Assembly: GCF_017654505.1 (NCBI RefSeq) | Contig: NC_054548.1 | Coordinates: forward strand, 27,560,969-27,624,968 | From: Polyodon spathula | Taxonomy: Eukaryota > Chordata > Actinopteri > Acipenseriformes > Polyodontidae | Reading direction: 5' to 3' | Length of the DNA: 64,000 nucleotides | In this document: piece after piece, positions 11,571 to 23,403 of the stretch | Layout of the letters: each line of letters begins with the position of its first letter | How positions within the stretch are numbered: the stretch's first letter is position 1 | Notes under the pieces: generated by a model | Seen by the model: the letters and a program-made list of their open reading frames with translations, nothing else | What the model was told of the DNA's origin: nothing | The model's database searches: none | Translations under genes and position numbers: made by a program

Positions 11571-13137
11571 ACAGTGGCTCTCAAAAGTATTTACCCCACT
11601 TGAACTTTTCCACATTTTATTGTGTTACAACATGGAATCAAAATGGATTTAATTAGAAGTTTTTGCCACTGAGCAACACAAAAAAAGTATATAATATCAA
11701 AGTGAAAAATAAAATCTACAAATTGTTCTAAATTAATTACAAATATAAAACAGAAACACAGTGTTTGGTAGAGCCACTTTTCGCTGCAATAACAGCTTTA
11801 AGTCTTTTGGGGTAAGTATGTACCAGCTTTGCACAGAGTTTTTGTCAGAGTGATTTTGGCCCATTCTTCTTGGCAGATTTGCTCCAGGTTGTTCACGTTG
11901 GTTGGACGACACTTGTGGACCACAATTTTCAAAGAGTGCCACAGATTCTCAATGAGATTGAGATCAGGACTTTGACTGGGACACTACAGGACATTCACCT
12001 TTTTGTTCTTGAGCCACTCCAATGTTGCTTTGGCCTTGTGCTTGGGATCATTGTCCTGCTGAAAGGCGATTTTCCTCCCAAGCTTCAGTTTTTTAACGGA
12101 CTGAAGCAGATTCTCTTGGAGTATTTTCCTGTATTTTGCTCCATCCATTCTTCCTTCGATTGTAACAAGATGCCCAGTCCCTGCTGATGAGAAGCATCCC
12201 CACAGCATGATGCTGCCACCACTATACTTCACTGTAGGGATGGGTGTGTCTTGAGGCATGGGCAGTGTTAGGTTTGCGCCACACATAGCGCTTTGAGTTT
12301 TGGCCAAAAAGCTCTATCTTGGTCTCATCTGACCACAAAACCTTTTCCCACATCGCAGCTGGGTCACTCTCATGCTTTCTGGCAAACTCCAGACGTTCTT
12401 TCAGATGGTACTTTTTAAGTAACGGCTTGTTTCTTGCCACCCTCCCATACAGGCCAGTGTTATGCAGAGCTCTTGATATGGTTGACTGGTGCACCATTAC
12501 TCCACTCCCAGCCACTGAACTCTGTAGCTCCTTCAAAGTGATTGTTGGCCTCTCTGTGACTTCTCTCACAAGTCTCCTTCTTGTTTTGAGGGACGGCCAT
12601 ATTTTTTTTGGCAGTGCCTGGGTGGTGTGATGCAGCTTCCACTTCCTGATTATTGATCCAACTGTGCTCACTGGGATATCCAAACACTTGGATATTATTT
12701 TGTACCCTTTCCCTAATCTATGCATTTGTATTACTTTATCTCTAACTTATGTAGAATGCTCTTTGGTCTTCATTTTCCTTCAGATTCAAAAACAGTGGGG
12801 TTTTTATCCAGAAAATGTGACAGCAACTTTAATGGTTCACAGGTGGAGGCCAATGATAAGGTAATTGTGTCCTTGTTAGGGCAATTTCTTTCATCGGTGC
12901 AAACTGGGAGCTTCCACAGCACAGGGGTTGAATACTTATGCAAGCAAGATATTTAAGTTTTTTGTTTTTCTTAAAAATATTTCCCAACATAAAACCAATG
13001 TCACCTTACAATAATTGATTCTGAGTTTCAGTGTTTAAAAATAAAATATCAAACACAACGAAATTTCAAGGTACCATTTGTAATTCTGTAATATGAGAGA
13101 ATTGGTCAGGGGTCTGAATACTTTTGCAAGGCACTGT
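11571..13137 (-). mobile_element. Full-length Tc1-like transposon with IR/DR ends
   Basis: The left end is ACAGTGGCTCTCAAAAGTAT in a TA run, and the right end GAATACTTTTGCAAGGCACT then GT is its diverged complement, followed by another TA run. The right arm carries an inner copy of the transposase-binding repeat (GGTTGAATACTTATGCAAGC at 12927-12946) as well as the outer copy (13109-13136). That is the IR/DR layout with about 200-bp arms known from fish Tc1 elements such as Sleeping Beauty relatives. The transposase gene lies inside on the minus strand. Size, about 1.57 kb, is that of a complete copy. Confidence 0.88.
11737..12773 (-). pseudogene. Tc1-like transposase pseudogene (DD34E)
   Basis: The likely start is the ATG at 12773-12771 (MKTKEHST), but codon 9 is a TAA stop where relatives have Glu. 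The frame then continues through a paired-type helix-turn-helix region (GKGYKIISKCLDIPVSTVGS), a second helical block (STISRALHNTGLYGR) and the first catalytic block [13 protein letters not shown] near 12310-12350. After a frameshift near 12222-12307 the glycine-rich strand [19 protein letters not shown] and the second Asp in [12 protein letters not shown] are seen. An in-frame TAG at 11984-11986 precedes [11 protein letters not shown], which holds the third residue (Glu). One more shift leads to the C-terminal IAAKSGSTKHC, ending at 11737. All three catalytic residues survive, yet two stops and two shifts make the gene dead. Confidence 0.9.
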
Positions 13138-13172
<35 letters not shown>

Positions 13173-13265
13173 GATATATCTATATATAATATTATTCATA
13201 TATATATATATATATATATCACAACATAGCCGGATTGTCTTATTCTAATTTACACACACACACAC
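13138..13265. repeat. Imperfect (TA)n and (CA)n microsatellites
   Basis: Interrupted TA runs (13139-13220) follow directly on the Tc1 right end, then a short (CA)n run at 13251-13265. Confidence 0.9.
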
Positions 13266-14534
13266 ATCCAAGACAGTTAAAACACTTTTATTGATGAACA
13301 TGTTTTTTTCACCTCAATATATTAAACATAAAAAAGGGAAAGTTTTAAACAAAATTCCCTGGCACAATGGCAATCTGTGAAGCTGTTTCAGTGAAGTTGG
13401 CATCCGTCCGTCTCTCTTTCTCTCTGTGTTAAACACTAACTCACTGCCATTTGCTCATCCAACATCTTTATGAATACAGCCACAGAAACAGACAGATCAT
13501 GTACATAGAATTAATTAACAACATTTAAGCACTATCTGCACTTGTGTTGTAAACTTAATGGTGGATATAAACTCACTCCCTTTACTTAAACATTATAGTG
13601 ACACTAATCAATGACAATATATCTGATTCTTTTAAGAGCTATTGTTTTTTCTAAAGTTTCTTTTAGGAGCCAACACACTGACAATGGGTTTGGTGGATGA
13701 ATTGGGACAGAAATCTATACCGGGAGGCCCGGAACCTGAAATTAATTCCAGGAGGACACCTGCATAGAGCCAATACCCCCCTCTGATGGGAGATTTCCAG
13801 CACCTACTCAGCTGTGTTACAGGCAGAGCAGATAGCTGGACTTTGATTTGAGAAAACCTTATTGACTCAGACTGTTAAGGTTGTGAAATGCCAATATGAC
13901 ACGTCGCCTTTCTGAGGCAAACAACCCGCTCGCTTCCTCATAACTAATGTCTATACAGTTATTTATACTCGCTATTTAGACTGGTTTAAAATTACTAAAC
14001 GCAGCTTCAAAACCATGACATCAGTATTAAAATACTGACAGTAGTTCAGTCTTATAAACATTAATATATATTGAAAAAACATTTAAGAAAATACTTACAC
14101 CCCCAATCAATACAGCCTTATTACCAATTATGTAGTACATGTCAGTAATAAACACATTCAAATCAAAACATAGTTCCTGCCACACAGCAGTGTTTGCATT
14201 TTTTTTAATGAAAGTTTTAAATCTTTGAATGCTACCCTGCCCATCACATCTGTGTCTATGCTAAAAGCCTAACATGGATGAGGTTGAGTTATGGATGGTG
14301 TGGCATTTCTTGACTTTTGTGGCTTCAAGCTGCCCCACAAAGTTAATTATTTTGTCATTTTTTTGTTAGGAATTTCCTGACTTTTGCGGCTTCAAGCTTA
14401 AACTATAACTATTTTTAACAAAGTAAAGAATATTACCCTTCTGCTAAAATGGAAGTATAAACACCTAACATCATCTTTTACAGTCAATTATCGGTGCTCT
14501 TTCCAGCTTTGCTGGGTTAAAGTAGAATTGATTT
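13266..14534. other. Unassigned sequence
   Basis: No gene, LTR or terminal repeat pair was recognised. Near 14307-14340 and 14376-14396 the words TTTCTTGACTTTTGTGGCTT and TTTCCTGACTTTTGCGGCTT form a short diverged direct repeat. Confidence 0.4.
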
Positions 14535-15545
14535 TTAAACTACCTAGAACCACCACGCGGGTCACTTTGACCCATACATATTTAAACTGCTTCGTTATGA
14601 AAATGAAAGACATACTATCGGCTACAACTGAAAAGTTTTATTCATGAATATCATACTAACATTTGCATTGCAGAAACACAGTATTTAAATGGAATATTAA
14701 ACATAAAAGGCTTTATTTTCAAAATGAGTGCATATACAGCACTACTTCTAGTATGATGGCTGCATTGTACTCTATGGAGGAGCGTACACGTCTGCCAGCT
14801 GACTGTGTCTGCATCCAGGAGCTGTGTTGTAAACATAGACACAATTGCGTTGAATGCTATTGTGCAAACATGTGTAGACTGGTACATACAAACCTGTAAA
14901 TCCGAAAAAAAATATTCTAAAAGTAATATAAAAAAAGAATGTATAACATACGTTTCATATTAGGTACATAAGTTGTTATCCTACCTGCCATTTCAGTTTG
15001 CTGTATGCATCTGAATGCAGCTTGCCGTATTCCAATGAAAATGACTGCTTTCAAGATTAAATATTCCAATATATTCCCAGTTGCATTTGTGGAACACAAC
15101 GAAGGATTGCTGTCTCCCAGGTACATTGAAAAATGAGCAATAGGCTTTCAGTGAGTTGGCTTCTTGACAAAACCACAATCATAGCAATCTCTGTCTCGTA
15201 ACCAGTCTACAAACAAAGAAAGGCTTGAAATAAAAAAAAAAAAAAAAACATTTTCTAGGAGGAGGAGGTGTGTCTTGTTTGCTGCATTTACAAAAACAAA
15301 ATTGAATATCTTGCGTTATATTAAAAATAAAGCATGTATTGTGCATGGTTCATATTGACCCACGTGGCAGTTCTAGGTAGAACTGTTTATAACGTTATCA
15401 CTTTTGTGATTCTGGCTTTCAGTCACCATCGGGATGTTTAATTTAACTCAAAAACGGACACAGACATACAATTTACAATGGAAGAGTAATTAACATTTAA
15501 ATGCAAAATGGGTCAAACTGACCTGCCTGGCAGTTCTAGTGTTAA
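14535..15545. mobile_element. piggyBac-like non-autonomous element (TTAA-flanked)
   Basis: The left end reads TTAA, AC, then TACCTAGAACCACCACGCGG and GTCACTTTGACCCAT. The right end, complemented, reads TTAA, CACTAGAACTGCCAGGCAGG then TCAGTTTGACCCAT. Both carry TTAA at the outside, and the ends agree over about 45 bp. TTAA target sites are diagnostic of piggyBac, and the TTAACACTAG start matches the probable terminus of the piggyBac relic at 4816. The interior has no transposase. An additional right-type end (GACCCACGTGGCAGTTCTAG at 15358-15377) lies inside, so the element may be composite. Short frames at 14651-14899 and 14917-15178 carry no transposase motif. Confidence 0.6.
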
Positions 15546-16449
15546 AAAAGTTGCCATAATGATACTTCTGTAAAGTGATACTTCTGTAAAGTGTATGTTC
15601 ATTCCAATCCATATTTGTCAATTTTAAACCATCAATGTTTTTAACGTGATACAATGATTAAGTAGTCTTGGCCGTGGATAAAGAAATATACATTGATTTA
15701 ATGTCCTACTTTATAAATGTATTGTTTATAAAAAGTATTTTCAATAGAACACTCAATCTTGTTTGTATCGATTTCTGAAACCTTAGGTCTAAAAGAATAC
15801 TACTTATTTAGTCTCAATAGGAAATCTTGAAAACTAGATTAGATAATGGTTCCCATTTGCTGTTTGTGATGTTTTTTTTCTTCAGATTCTGCTAGCATTT
15901 TTAATGTTTTTCTTTAAAGTTTTCCCACATGGAGGGCTAGGAAGGTGAGGTCACAAGGATGGTGGTTGTTAACAGTAAAATTGTTAACAGTAGGAAGTGT
16001 TGCTGCTGATCCAGGACCTAAGTGGTCTTTCGGTAGCCGCCATCAGCCGTGTTCAATTTCATGCCATGTGACCTAATACATATAAGCAATTCATGTTGTC
16101 ATATTCTAAACTTTAGTAATATGTGCATTTGGGTTAAAATGCATGTATAAACTGTAACATCCCATGCGCAGTCCTCTCTATTTTACTGTATACTTTTAAC
16201 TAATCTGTGACAAAGTTTATTATCTGGACATATACATGTCAAACACAGATTGAATGTAATGGGTAAGTCATTTAATAGTATATATATACAGTTTGTATAT
16301 ATACCCCATATAAATTATATATATAACCTAATACTCTCGGGGACGGATTGTATAAACTATACAACATTAATAGAAAGAGCCCCTGCCTACACATTTATAT
16401 AGATACGGTCACTAGAGTTTCTCAAGGGAGCATGCCCGTATGCTCTACC
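15546..16449. other. Unassigned AT-rich sequence
   Basis: No gene or repeat family was recognised. Short TA runs lie near 16280-16325. Confidence 0.4.
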
Positions 16450-16566
16450 CAGTGGTCCTCAAAGTAATTTGGGCACGGGCATAAATTGATCTTATTTGGC
16501 TGTTTGCGGGCACGCTGACTATTGCATGGGTTCTTATCTTAAACACTGCCTTCTCATGATATCTAC

Positions 16567-16694
<128 letters not shown>

Positions 16695-17004
16695 TTTTAG
16701 TGGGAGTTATTCTTGGGTCACTCTGATAAGGCTAAGTCTCAGGCAGTAATTGTGCATGCTGCGCTTATTCTTTAAATAATTTATATAAAATATGCAATGC
16801 AAATATTTTTGAATAGCATGTTTACACAGATAACCATGAATAAACTTAAATGTAAAGAGGATATATAGCGTCTCACTTTGTTTCAATTTGTCAAATTTGT
16901 TAACACTACTCTGTTTTAAAGATCGCTCATCTCCAGTACAATTATTCAGAGAAAGTGGATTCATAACTAAATATACTACGGTGTTTCCCTTGTCTGGTGA
17001 AAAT

Positions 17005-17108
<104 letters not shown>

Positions 17109-17680
17109 AAATTCTAAATACTGAAATGTATTATTTTTCTCAGTAACAGTTGGCAAAATTCAATGCTTATCCATATTAACACCCCGCCTCTGCTCACAAA
17201 TGATAGGACAGCTGTCAGATCTGTCACTTTTCATGCAGAATACCGTGTACACCCTCTGCTTGCTTATGATTGGATAGCTGCAGAAAACCTGACAGATATT
17301 TGAGTCTCCTATTGGTTAAACTTACTGTCAGTACCTGCAGCAAAAACAGACACAGTTTATGTTCCACCCAGCTAACTTATGATTGGGCTACCTCAGAGAA
17401 AATGCAGATATTCAATTGGTTGATCGTATCGCAGAGGCTCTTCAGGGAAAAAAAAATAAAATGTTGAGTACGTACAAGCATAGCATAAGTAAGCAGCGCT
17501 GTCAACAGACTGCTGTGACGCTTTTGTTGGAAAATGTGTTTAAAGCTTTATTTATTTGCCCACGCTACGACCTGCCAAAAATGTGTTCACGACCCGTAAT
17601 TCAAGAACAGCCGCCGCAGGCACGATGACCTAGCTTCACGGGCGCGAATTTGGCCGCAGGCATCACTTTGAGGACCACTG

Positions 17681-19585
17681 CATTAGCTATGCATTAAAAT
17701 ATTATAATAAATATTATATAATATTATATATTTATTATATTATAATATATATTATATTATATTATATATATATATATATATATATCATATATATGTGCGT
17801 ATACATAAGGATAATCTAATATATTTATCTATTGGTTGTGTGTGAGTGTATGTACACGCATATGTTTTCCTTTGTATTGTAATAACTATGTAAATGTGAT
17901 GCAGAATTACAAACCTGTTCATAAAGCTTTTTAAGTTGCTTGGAGGTGAAATACTAAGTATTAAGATTTTGTTTTTTTGTTTTTACAATTATGCATATGC
18001 TTCTGCAGTAAGTGCAATTTGTTTATGGTCATTAGTGAGAACAGTTATACCCAACAAGAAGGGAAATTTGAACTTCTAACAGTAATTAACGTTTTTGACT
18101 GAAACATACCTACTGGCAATGTCCCGTCAGCCTTTCTCTTTCACAATTTGGCTGAATTGGGGCTGTCCATCCATCCTTTTATGTCTGTTGCACTGCTTGG
18201 TAAACACTATAGCTGGTATCATATTGCAAAAGTCTTCAACAAGCTTTTATCATACACTCTAAGCCACACAGTGAAAACTACTTTTCAGAGAAAACAGTAA
18301 ACAAACTAGTAAGCTGACCAGGTCTGTTTTTTAATTCATTTAAGTGTGCCCAGGAAGAGACAATATAGTGGAATGTAGTCAAAAAGTCAGAGATTGTAAA
18401 AAAAAAAAAAAAAAAAGATTTTTTTCTGGGAATTTATTATAGTGCTTAAACCACATCAGTTCATTTGGCATTCTTTGTGGCAGGGCTTATTTGACTTATC
18501 TGCTTCTCAGCTTTCTAACGCTGTTAATTTAATCCCATTTGCTTGTATTTTAATGTGTACACAAATAAAAATCAATTAAAATGGAAATTCCGAATAATTT
18601 GTGTTTTATGGAATTTGTAGGAAACCAAATCTGAAAAAAAGACTTTAAAATATTTGAATAATAAGTTATTACTTGCTTTTTTCTGCTTTGCAACTCACTT
18701 CTGCTTCATCACTATTATTTTTGAACATGTTTGTGTTGCTCTTTCCTCACCCTATTACTAACAGAAGCTTTTCAGCATTCTCTTTATGTCCTTACAGCTT
18801 ATGAGATCATTAAATATTACTAAAGTTCTGAAATAGTCTCATGTTACTGTATTATGAGTTACTTTGTCGAAGAGAATAAAAGTGTAACTTACTCTATACT
18901 ATCTGTTTATATATCTCATGGTCATCACCCTTTTCATCATACTGAAGGCTATAATTGTGACTATGGGAAATTATGTTAATGATATACTTGTAGTAGAAGC
19001 AATGTAAGTCTCAATACTATTGTCGTACTTCTCACTCCTTTTGGAAATATACTATTCTACCCTTACCCCAGCCAGTTAAATGATTTTACTGCAGTCCAAT
19101 TTTAGATAAAGTTTACGTATTCTACTTCAACTCACCTATTGACATTTGCCAACATGATCAGCTTGGAACTTGACATAGGCAGTTTTTGTTGTAGCAAGCA
19201 TTCTAAATGTTTCTACAAGTCTTTGATTTAGTTAATCACGAAGAGTTTCTCCTTTAATTGAAATTCAATCACTTTCTTGGCAAGCTTTTTACCTGATGAG
19301 GAACACTATATCAAGTTAAAGTAAATCCTTGCTTCATGCCAAGTACTAAAACATTATGTTTCCTTCATTGATCTAATTTTATTTTCCATTTTTATAGCAA
19401 ATTATTTTACTCCCATCAACTAACAAAAGGCTGTTAACACAATATTTGATTTCCCCAGAATCTGCTTGCAAAATTATGGGGTACAGCAATCTGTTATTTT
19501 TTGTAAACTACTGGAACTGCCTATTGATTACAAAAACCTATGCAAACATATTGAACTAATTTACATAACCTAATGTAAGCATAAC
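17681..19585. other. Unassigned AT-rich intergenic sequence
   Basis: An irregular AT-only stretch at 17697-17787 is followed by 1.8 kb in which I recognise no gene or element; an A run lies at 18398-18416. Confidence 0.45.
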
Positions 19586-19627
19586 CTAGCTATGTGGTTA
19601 GGTAACATAACCTAACCACATAGCTAG
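19586..19627. repeat. Perfect hairpin, 18-bp arms, 6-base loop
   Basis: CTAGCTATGTGGTTAGGT at 19586-19603 and its exact complement at 19610-19627 are separated by AACATA. Confidence 0.95.
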
Positions 19628-20864
19628 TTTACATATCAACCCCCACCTTTCCCATTCATTTGCATGACGTCGGGTGAAAAGCCCGGCTTAATCGAGTGAA
19701 ATAACTTGGAATGGAATGGAAACCCCAAAAAAGCATTTTACACAAGACATTTTTCTTGTGTAAATGTCTCGAGTTAAAAAAAAAAAAAACTTGCATGGAA
19801 ACCCCATGATTGTCTTCTTTTTCCAGGCCATAAACATAAATCTATAACTAATCTCATTTGTATTCTACACCCACACTGAAGGACATAATTAATGTACTGT
19901 ATATCCTTATCCATTATGACTAGATTGTTGGTACATAGATTTGTCAATATAATTAAAAAAAGAAAAAAAAAAACACTGAATTTGTGATGGGATTTATTAA
20001 TAAAGCAGCATTTTACTAATACAGGCAAATGTACTTTAAAGCTGATATAAAATAAATCAGATCTTTATAATTTAATTTGAACACACATGATTAAAGCAGG
20101 ATATATCAATCTCGATTGATTTAAATGGACATTTATTGTCACAGCTATTAGCACAATCATGTTACATTTGACTCAAGTCTTAAAGAATTGATCAGGCTTG
20201 ATTAATTTACTCTATCAAAAGGTGCACTATGGTATGTGTATTGAAATTAAATATGCTTTTACTGTTTATACTTCATTTAATTCCAGCCTGCAGCTTATGG
20301 TTATTTCTGTAAAGAACAACCTAGAAATATATGTACCTATCAATATGGTACAGTCGGCGGCGCTTTATCGAGATGCCTCGGGAGAGTTACAAATATCCTG
20401 AATAAGCGGCTGTCAGACAAACCTAGTCCATGTTCAATACATCATTTAAAATCTAGAGTCAATTGTTTTTATTTTATTCCTAAACAAAAAAGTCAAAACA
20501 CTTGCAATGTGAACACGCCATGTGAACTTTCTTTGCAACAGCATCCTGAGAAACCACAGGATACCTCCTTCTTCAAGAGTACAATGTGGTTTATGCAATT
20601 TACACACGTCACAGTGTAATCACATACACCCTGCGTTGTGCTAAGCAAACCTGCCTTGCTCTGAAAAGCGATCTCCAGTCACCATTTGAAAATATCATAT
20701 CCCAGTTAAATGACATGAATAGCATTGGGAAGAACCGCCTTCTAAAGTTGTATCCCATTTAAACAAAAATCCCAATCAGACAGCACCGACTGTATTAAAA
20801 TAGGTATTCAAGGAAAAACAAGGTGCCACACTATGGTTTATTTATTTATTTGCTGCACTATTTT

Positions 20865-20895
<31 letters not shown>

Positions 20896-21255
20896 GTCAT
20901 TTGTTACATGGCAGAAAAACACATGAATTCAAGTGTTACCCGCACTAGCTAAGGCTTAATACAGCTTTGAACTTGCTTCTTATATAAAGCTTGAATATTC
21001 ACATTTAAAAACAGTAACAAAAAATATCAACAGAATATATGTTATTTGGCATTATAATATGCCACAATACATCAAATGCAACACAAACCATTGAAATATA
21101 GATTTCTGTTCAGATGTCTGCTATTTAATTATTTAAAGAGACAGTAACTAAATATAATATTGGTTGCTACAAATTCTGTAAGGCTTGTAGGCTTTTTATG
21201 AATCCATTTCATATTAGTATATTTAACTGAGACATAAGTAAGCAATAAGGCACAA
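19628..21255. other. Unassigned sequence with two small oddities
   Basis: No gene is recognised. At 19735-19763 CATTTTACACAAGA faces its near-complement TCTTGTGTAAATG across a 6-base loop, and ATGGAAACCCC occurs on both sides of it (19718 and 19796), perhaps a tiny MITE. A T run joined to a 20-base G run lies at 20861-20894. Confidence 0.4.
20861..20894. repeat. Poly(T)-poly(G) tract
   Basis: About 14 T followed by 20 consecutive G (20875-20894). Such a G run could form a quadruplex; its length may also be a sequencing artefact. Confidence 0.9.
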
Positions 21256-21331
21256 CAGGGTGTGTGATATACTCTAATATCACCATGCCCCGGGCAAGGC
21301 GTGGTGATATTAGAGTATATCACACACCCTG
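21256..21331. mobile_element. CAGGG...CCCTG snap-back palindrome
   Basis: A perfect 30-bp arm (CAGGGTGTGTGATATACTCT at 21256-21275, continuing to 21285) is mirrored at 21302-21331 across a 16-base spacer that itself contains TGCCC C GGGCA. The complementarity continues weakly outward (TAAGGCAC at left, TAAGCAC complemented at right). The CAG...CTG ends suggest a miniature hAT-type element made of little more than its two ends. A stem-loop RNA or recombination product is an alternative. The palindrome is certain; its class is not. Confidence 0.6.
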
Positions 21332-21598
21332 AAGTGCTTATCGAGCTTATAAAATGGGTTAACTAACTAAATTGAAAAAAAAAGTTAAAACCTTTTTAAT
21401 TAACAAAAAAGTCATGTTTATAAAATATCCTTCCACCTAAAACTGAGCTAAGAAAAAATAGTTCCATATAACTTAACAAAAATAAAAAAATTTAAATAAA
21501 AAAAAGTGATTTATAAAACATTGCCATTGAAAGGGCAGTTTTTTGTTGTTTGATTCGTAATACTTCTTGTAATTCTTGCTTTGTTCATTACCTTTTGA

Positions 21599-21892
21599 GG
21601 TAACACTTTATATTAAGGTGCTGCTTATTAATGTTTTATAAATATATACTATATGCTTAATAACTATGTTATAGAATAACCATGCAATAGCCATTCACAG
21701 AATGATGTTTAACCATCCCAAAGTACAATAGGTGGCTAAAAACTGTCCCATTTATAAAACTGAAATTCTGTCTATGGCTATTGCATGGTTATAAACAATC
21801 TATAATGCTTTATTAACACTCTATAACATAGTTATTAAGAACATATTATATATTTATAAAACATGAATAAGCAGCATTATAAAATGTTATCC
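21599..21892. mobile_element. Foldback MITE with ~100-bp arms
   Basis: The left arm starts GGTAACACTTTATATTAAGG and runs to GCAATAGCCAT at 21695. The right arm, complemented, starts GGATAACATTTTATAATGCT and contains the same CTGCTTATT, ATGTTTTATAAATATATA, TTAATAACTATGTTATAGA and ATGCAATAGCCAT blocks in order. The arms are separated by about 80 bases. There is no coding capacity. Long imperfect terminal repeats around a short centre are the pattern of foldback MITEs; the parent transposon is not identifiable from this copy. Confidence 0.75.
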
Positions 21893-22111
21893 ATTTGGGT
21901 GTAAAATATTACTGTCCAATTTCAACATGGCTCAGCAAAAATGAGTCTGCCTTTAAATGGTACAGACCCTTCCTCACAAGATCTGCAACAGTTGTTCTTT
22001 GTTATCCAGGGTAGTGACAGGAGGATACCATACTATATTTGTGCTACTGCTTCACAGTGGCATTATGGAATACCTGGTTACTTATCAAACTGACTTTGCA
22101 GTTTATGGCTG
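21893..22111. other. Unassigned sequence upstream of Merlin fragment
   Basis: This may be the decayed middle of the Merlin-like transposase that becomes recognisable at 22112, but no block is clear. Confidence 0.3.
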
Positions 22112-22252
22112 GACAATGTGGAGAACAAGTGGACCAGTGTTAAAAAACAATTTAAAACAATGCAGGACGCATCAGAAGAAATGATTCCATCGTACCTGAA
22201 CACATTAATGTGGAGAGAAAGGTACAACAGAATTGTCGCGATACATTTATAA
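22112..22252 (+). pseudogene. Merlin-type (ISXO2-like DDE) transposase C-terminal fragment
   Basis: A 46-codon open stretch reads DNVENKWTSVKKQFKTM, then EEMIPSYLNTLMWRERY. The two blocks correspond to the NVEN-W catalytic-region segment and the PSYL-E-MWRERY segment near the end of ISXO2-like transposases, which in animals occur in Merlin DNA transposons. It ends at a TAA at 22250-22252. The N-terminal and core regions are missing or too decayed to read, and no terminal repeats were found. The call rests on two short motifs in correct order and spacing; it is an identification from memory, not a search. Confidence 0.55.
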
Positions 22253-23403
22253 ATATTCTGCATCAGATCATACAGCTACGCAGGGGGTGGGACCGGTGGC
22301 AGCAGGCAGGGAAACCAACCAGACAGGAACAGACATAGACAGGGGCAGCGATAACAAAACATCCATTTAACCCTCAAAATTTATTTTAAGAGCGACTCAG
22401 ATCTTTTTTGAAAGTTTAAGATACATTTTTTAAAACTGTTTATTTTCAGAATGGGATAGGGAAACACTGTAGTTCAGGGAGAGGAGCAGAGCGATCAGAG
22501 TGGCGTGCTTGAATTGATTTTAATACTTACTTTTGCCTTTTTTTCACTACCTGTAATTTAATTAATCATTGGTGTCCAATTCAGACTCAATATCTCATGT
22601 ATACTTCAGTGTCCCAAAAGGTCAACATTTATATACATCTTGTCATCATGTTTATTGCGATAAATTGCAATATATCTACCTTTTTTTTTTTTTTAAAGGC
22701 TGGTGGCGTATGGATATCTAAAAAGTGCCAACTTTTGTGATACCCCTATAACGACATTACCTAGTTGTCGGGTACACTTATTGATGGAGGGTAGATTTCT
22801 AAGATTTTTTAATTTATAGAACCATTGAAAGCGGAAGTTTTTTTAAATGAAACTTAAATTTGTGGAAATGATTCGTGACGTAATAAGTCGTCTTTAATTA
22901 ATTAAATATCTAAAAAAAATAAGATTTGTAAGAGTAAATAAATGTATTGTCTATGTATAGTTGTAACACAATTGATAGTATATATATATATATATATAAT
23001 ATAGATAATATATATATATTATATATATAATGTATATATATTTAAATTAATATACAAATATAATACATATGTATTGGTGTTACATTTATAACCATCTTTA
23101 ATAATCACATTAGCATGGCTATTTTGTAAGGTCAACTCTCGTACTGCGTATGTCTGTCTTGCACTCTTCTGATGTCATGATTTTATACAGAGGAAAAGCG
23201 GGACAGTGACAGTATTGCAAATGCTTATTTTAAAATCCTGTTTTGTTAAATATAAATTAACTGAGCCGACCTTGTTGGACCAATAATTTGAAAAATACTT
23301 TTGCAGACATTTTCATTATTGAAAAGAACCAGGTAAGGTAAGGTTTTATCAGTCGGCTCATTTTGTTCAACAGTCACAAAAAGAAAAACAAAAAACAGAA
23401 CAC
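22253..23403. other. Unassigned AT-rich sequence
   Basis: No gene recognised. Irregular TA runs lie at 22979-23040. Position 22280-22350 is more GC-rich and purine-rich but has no identifiable content. Confidence 0.4.
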
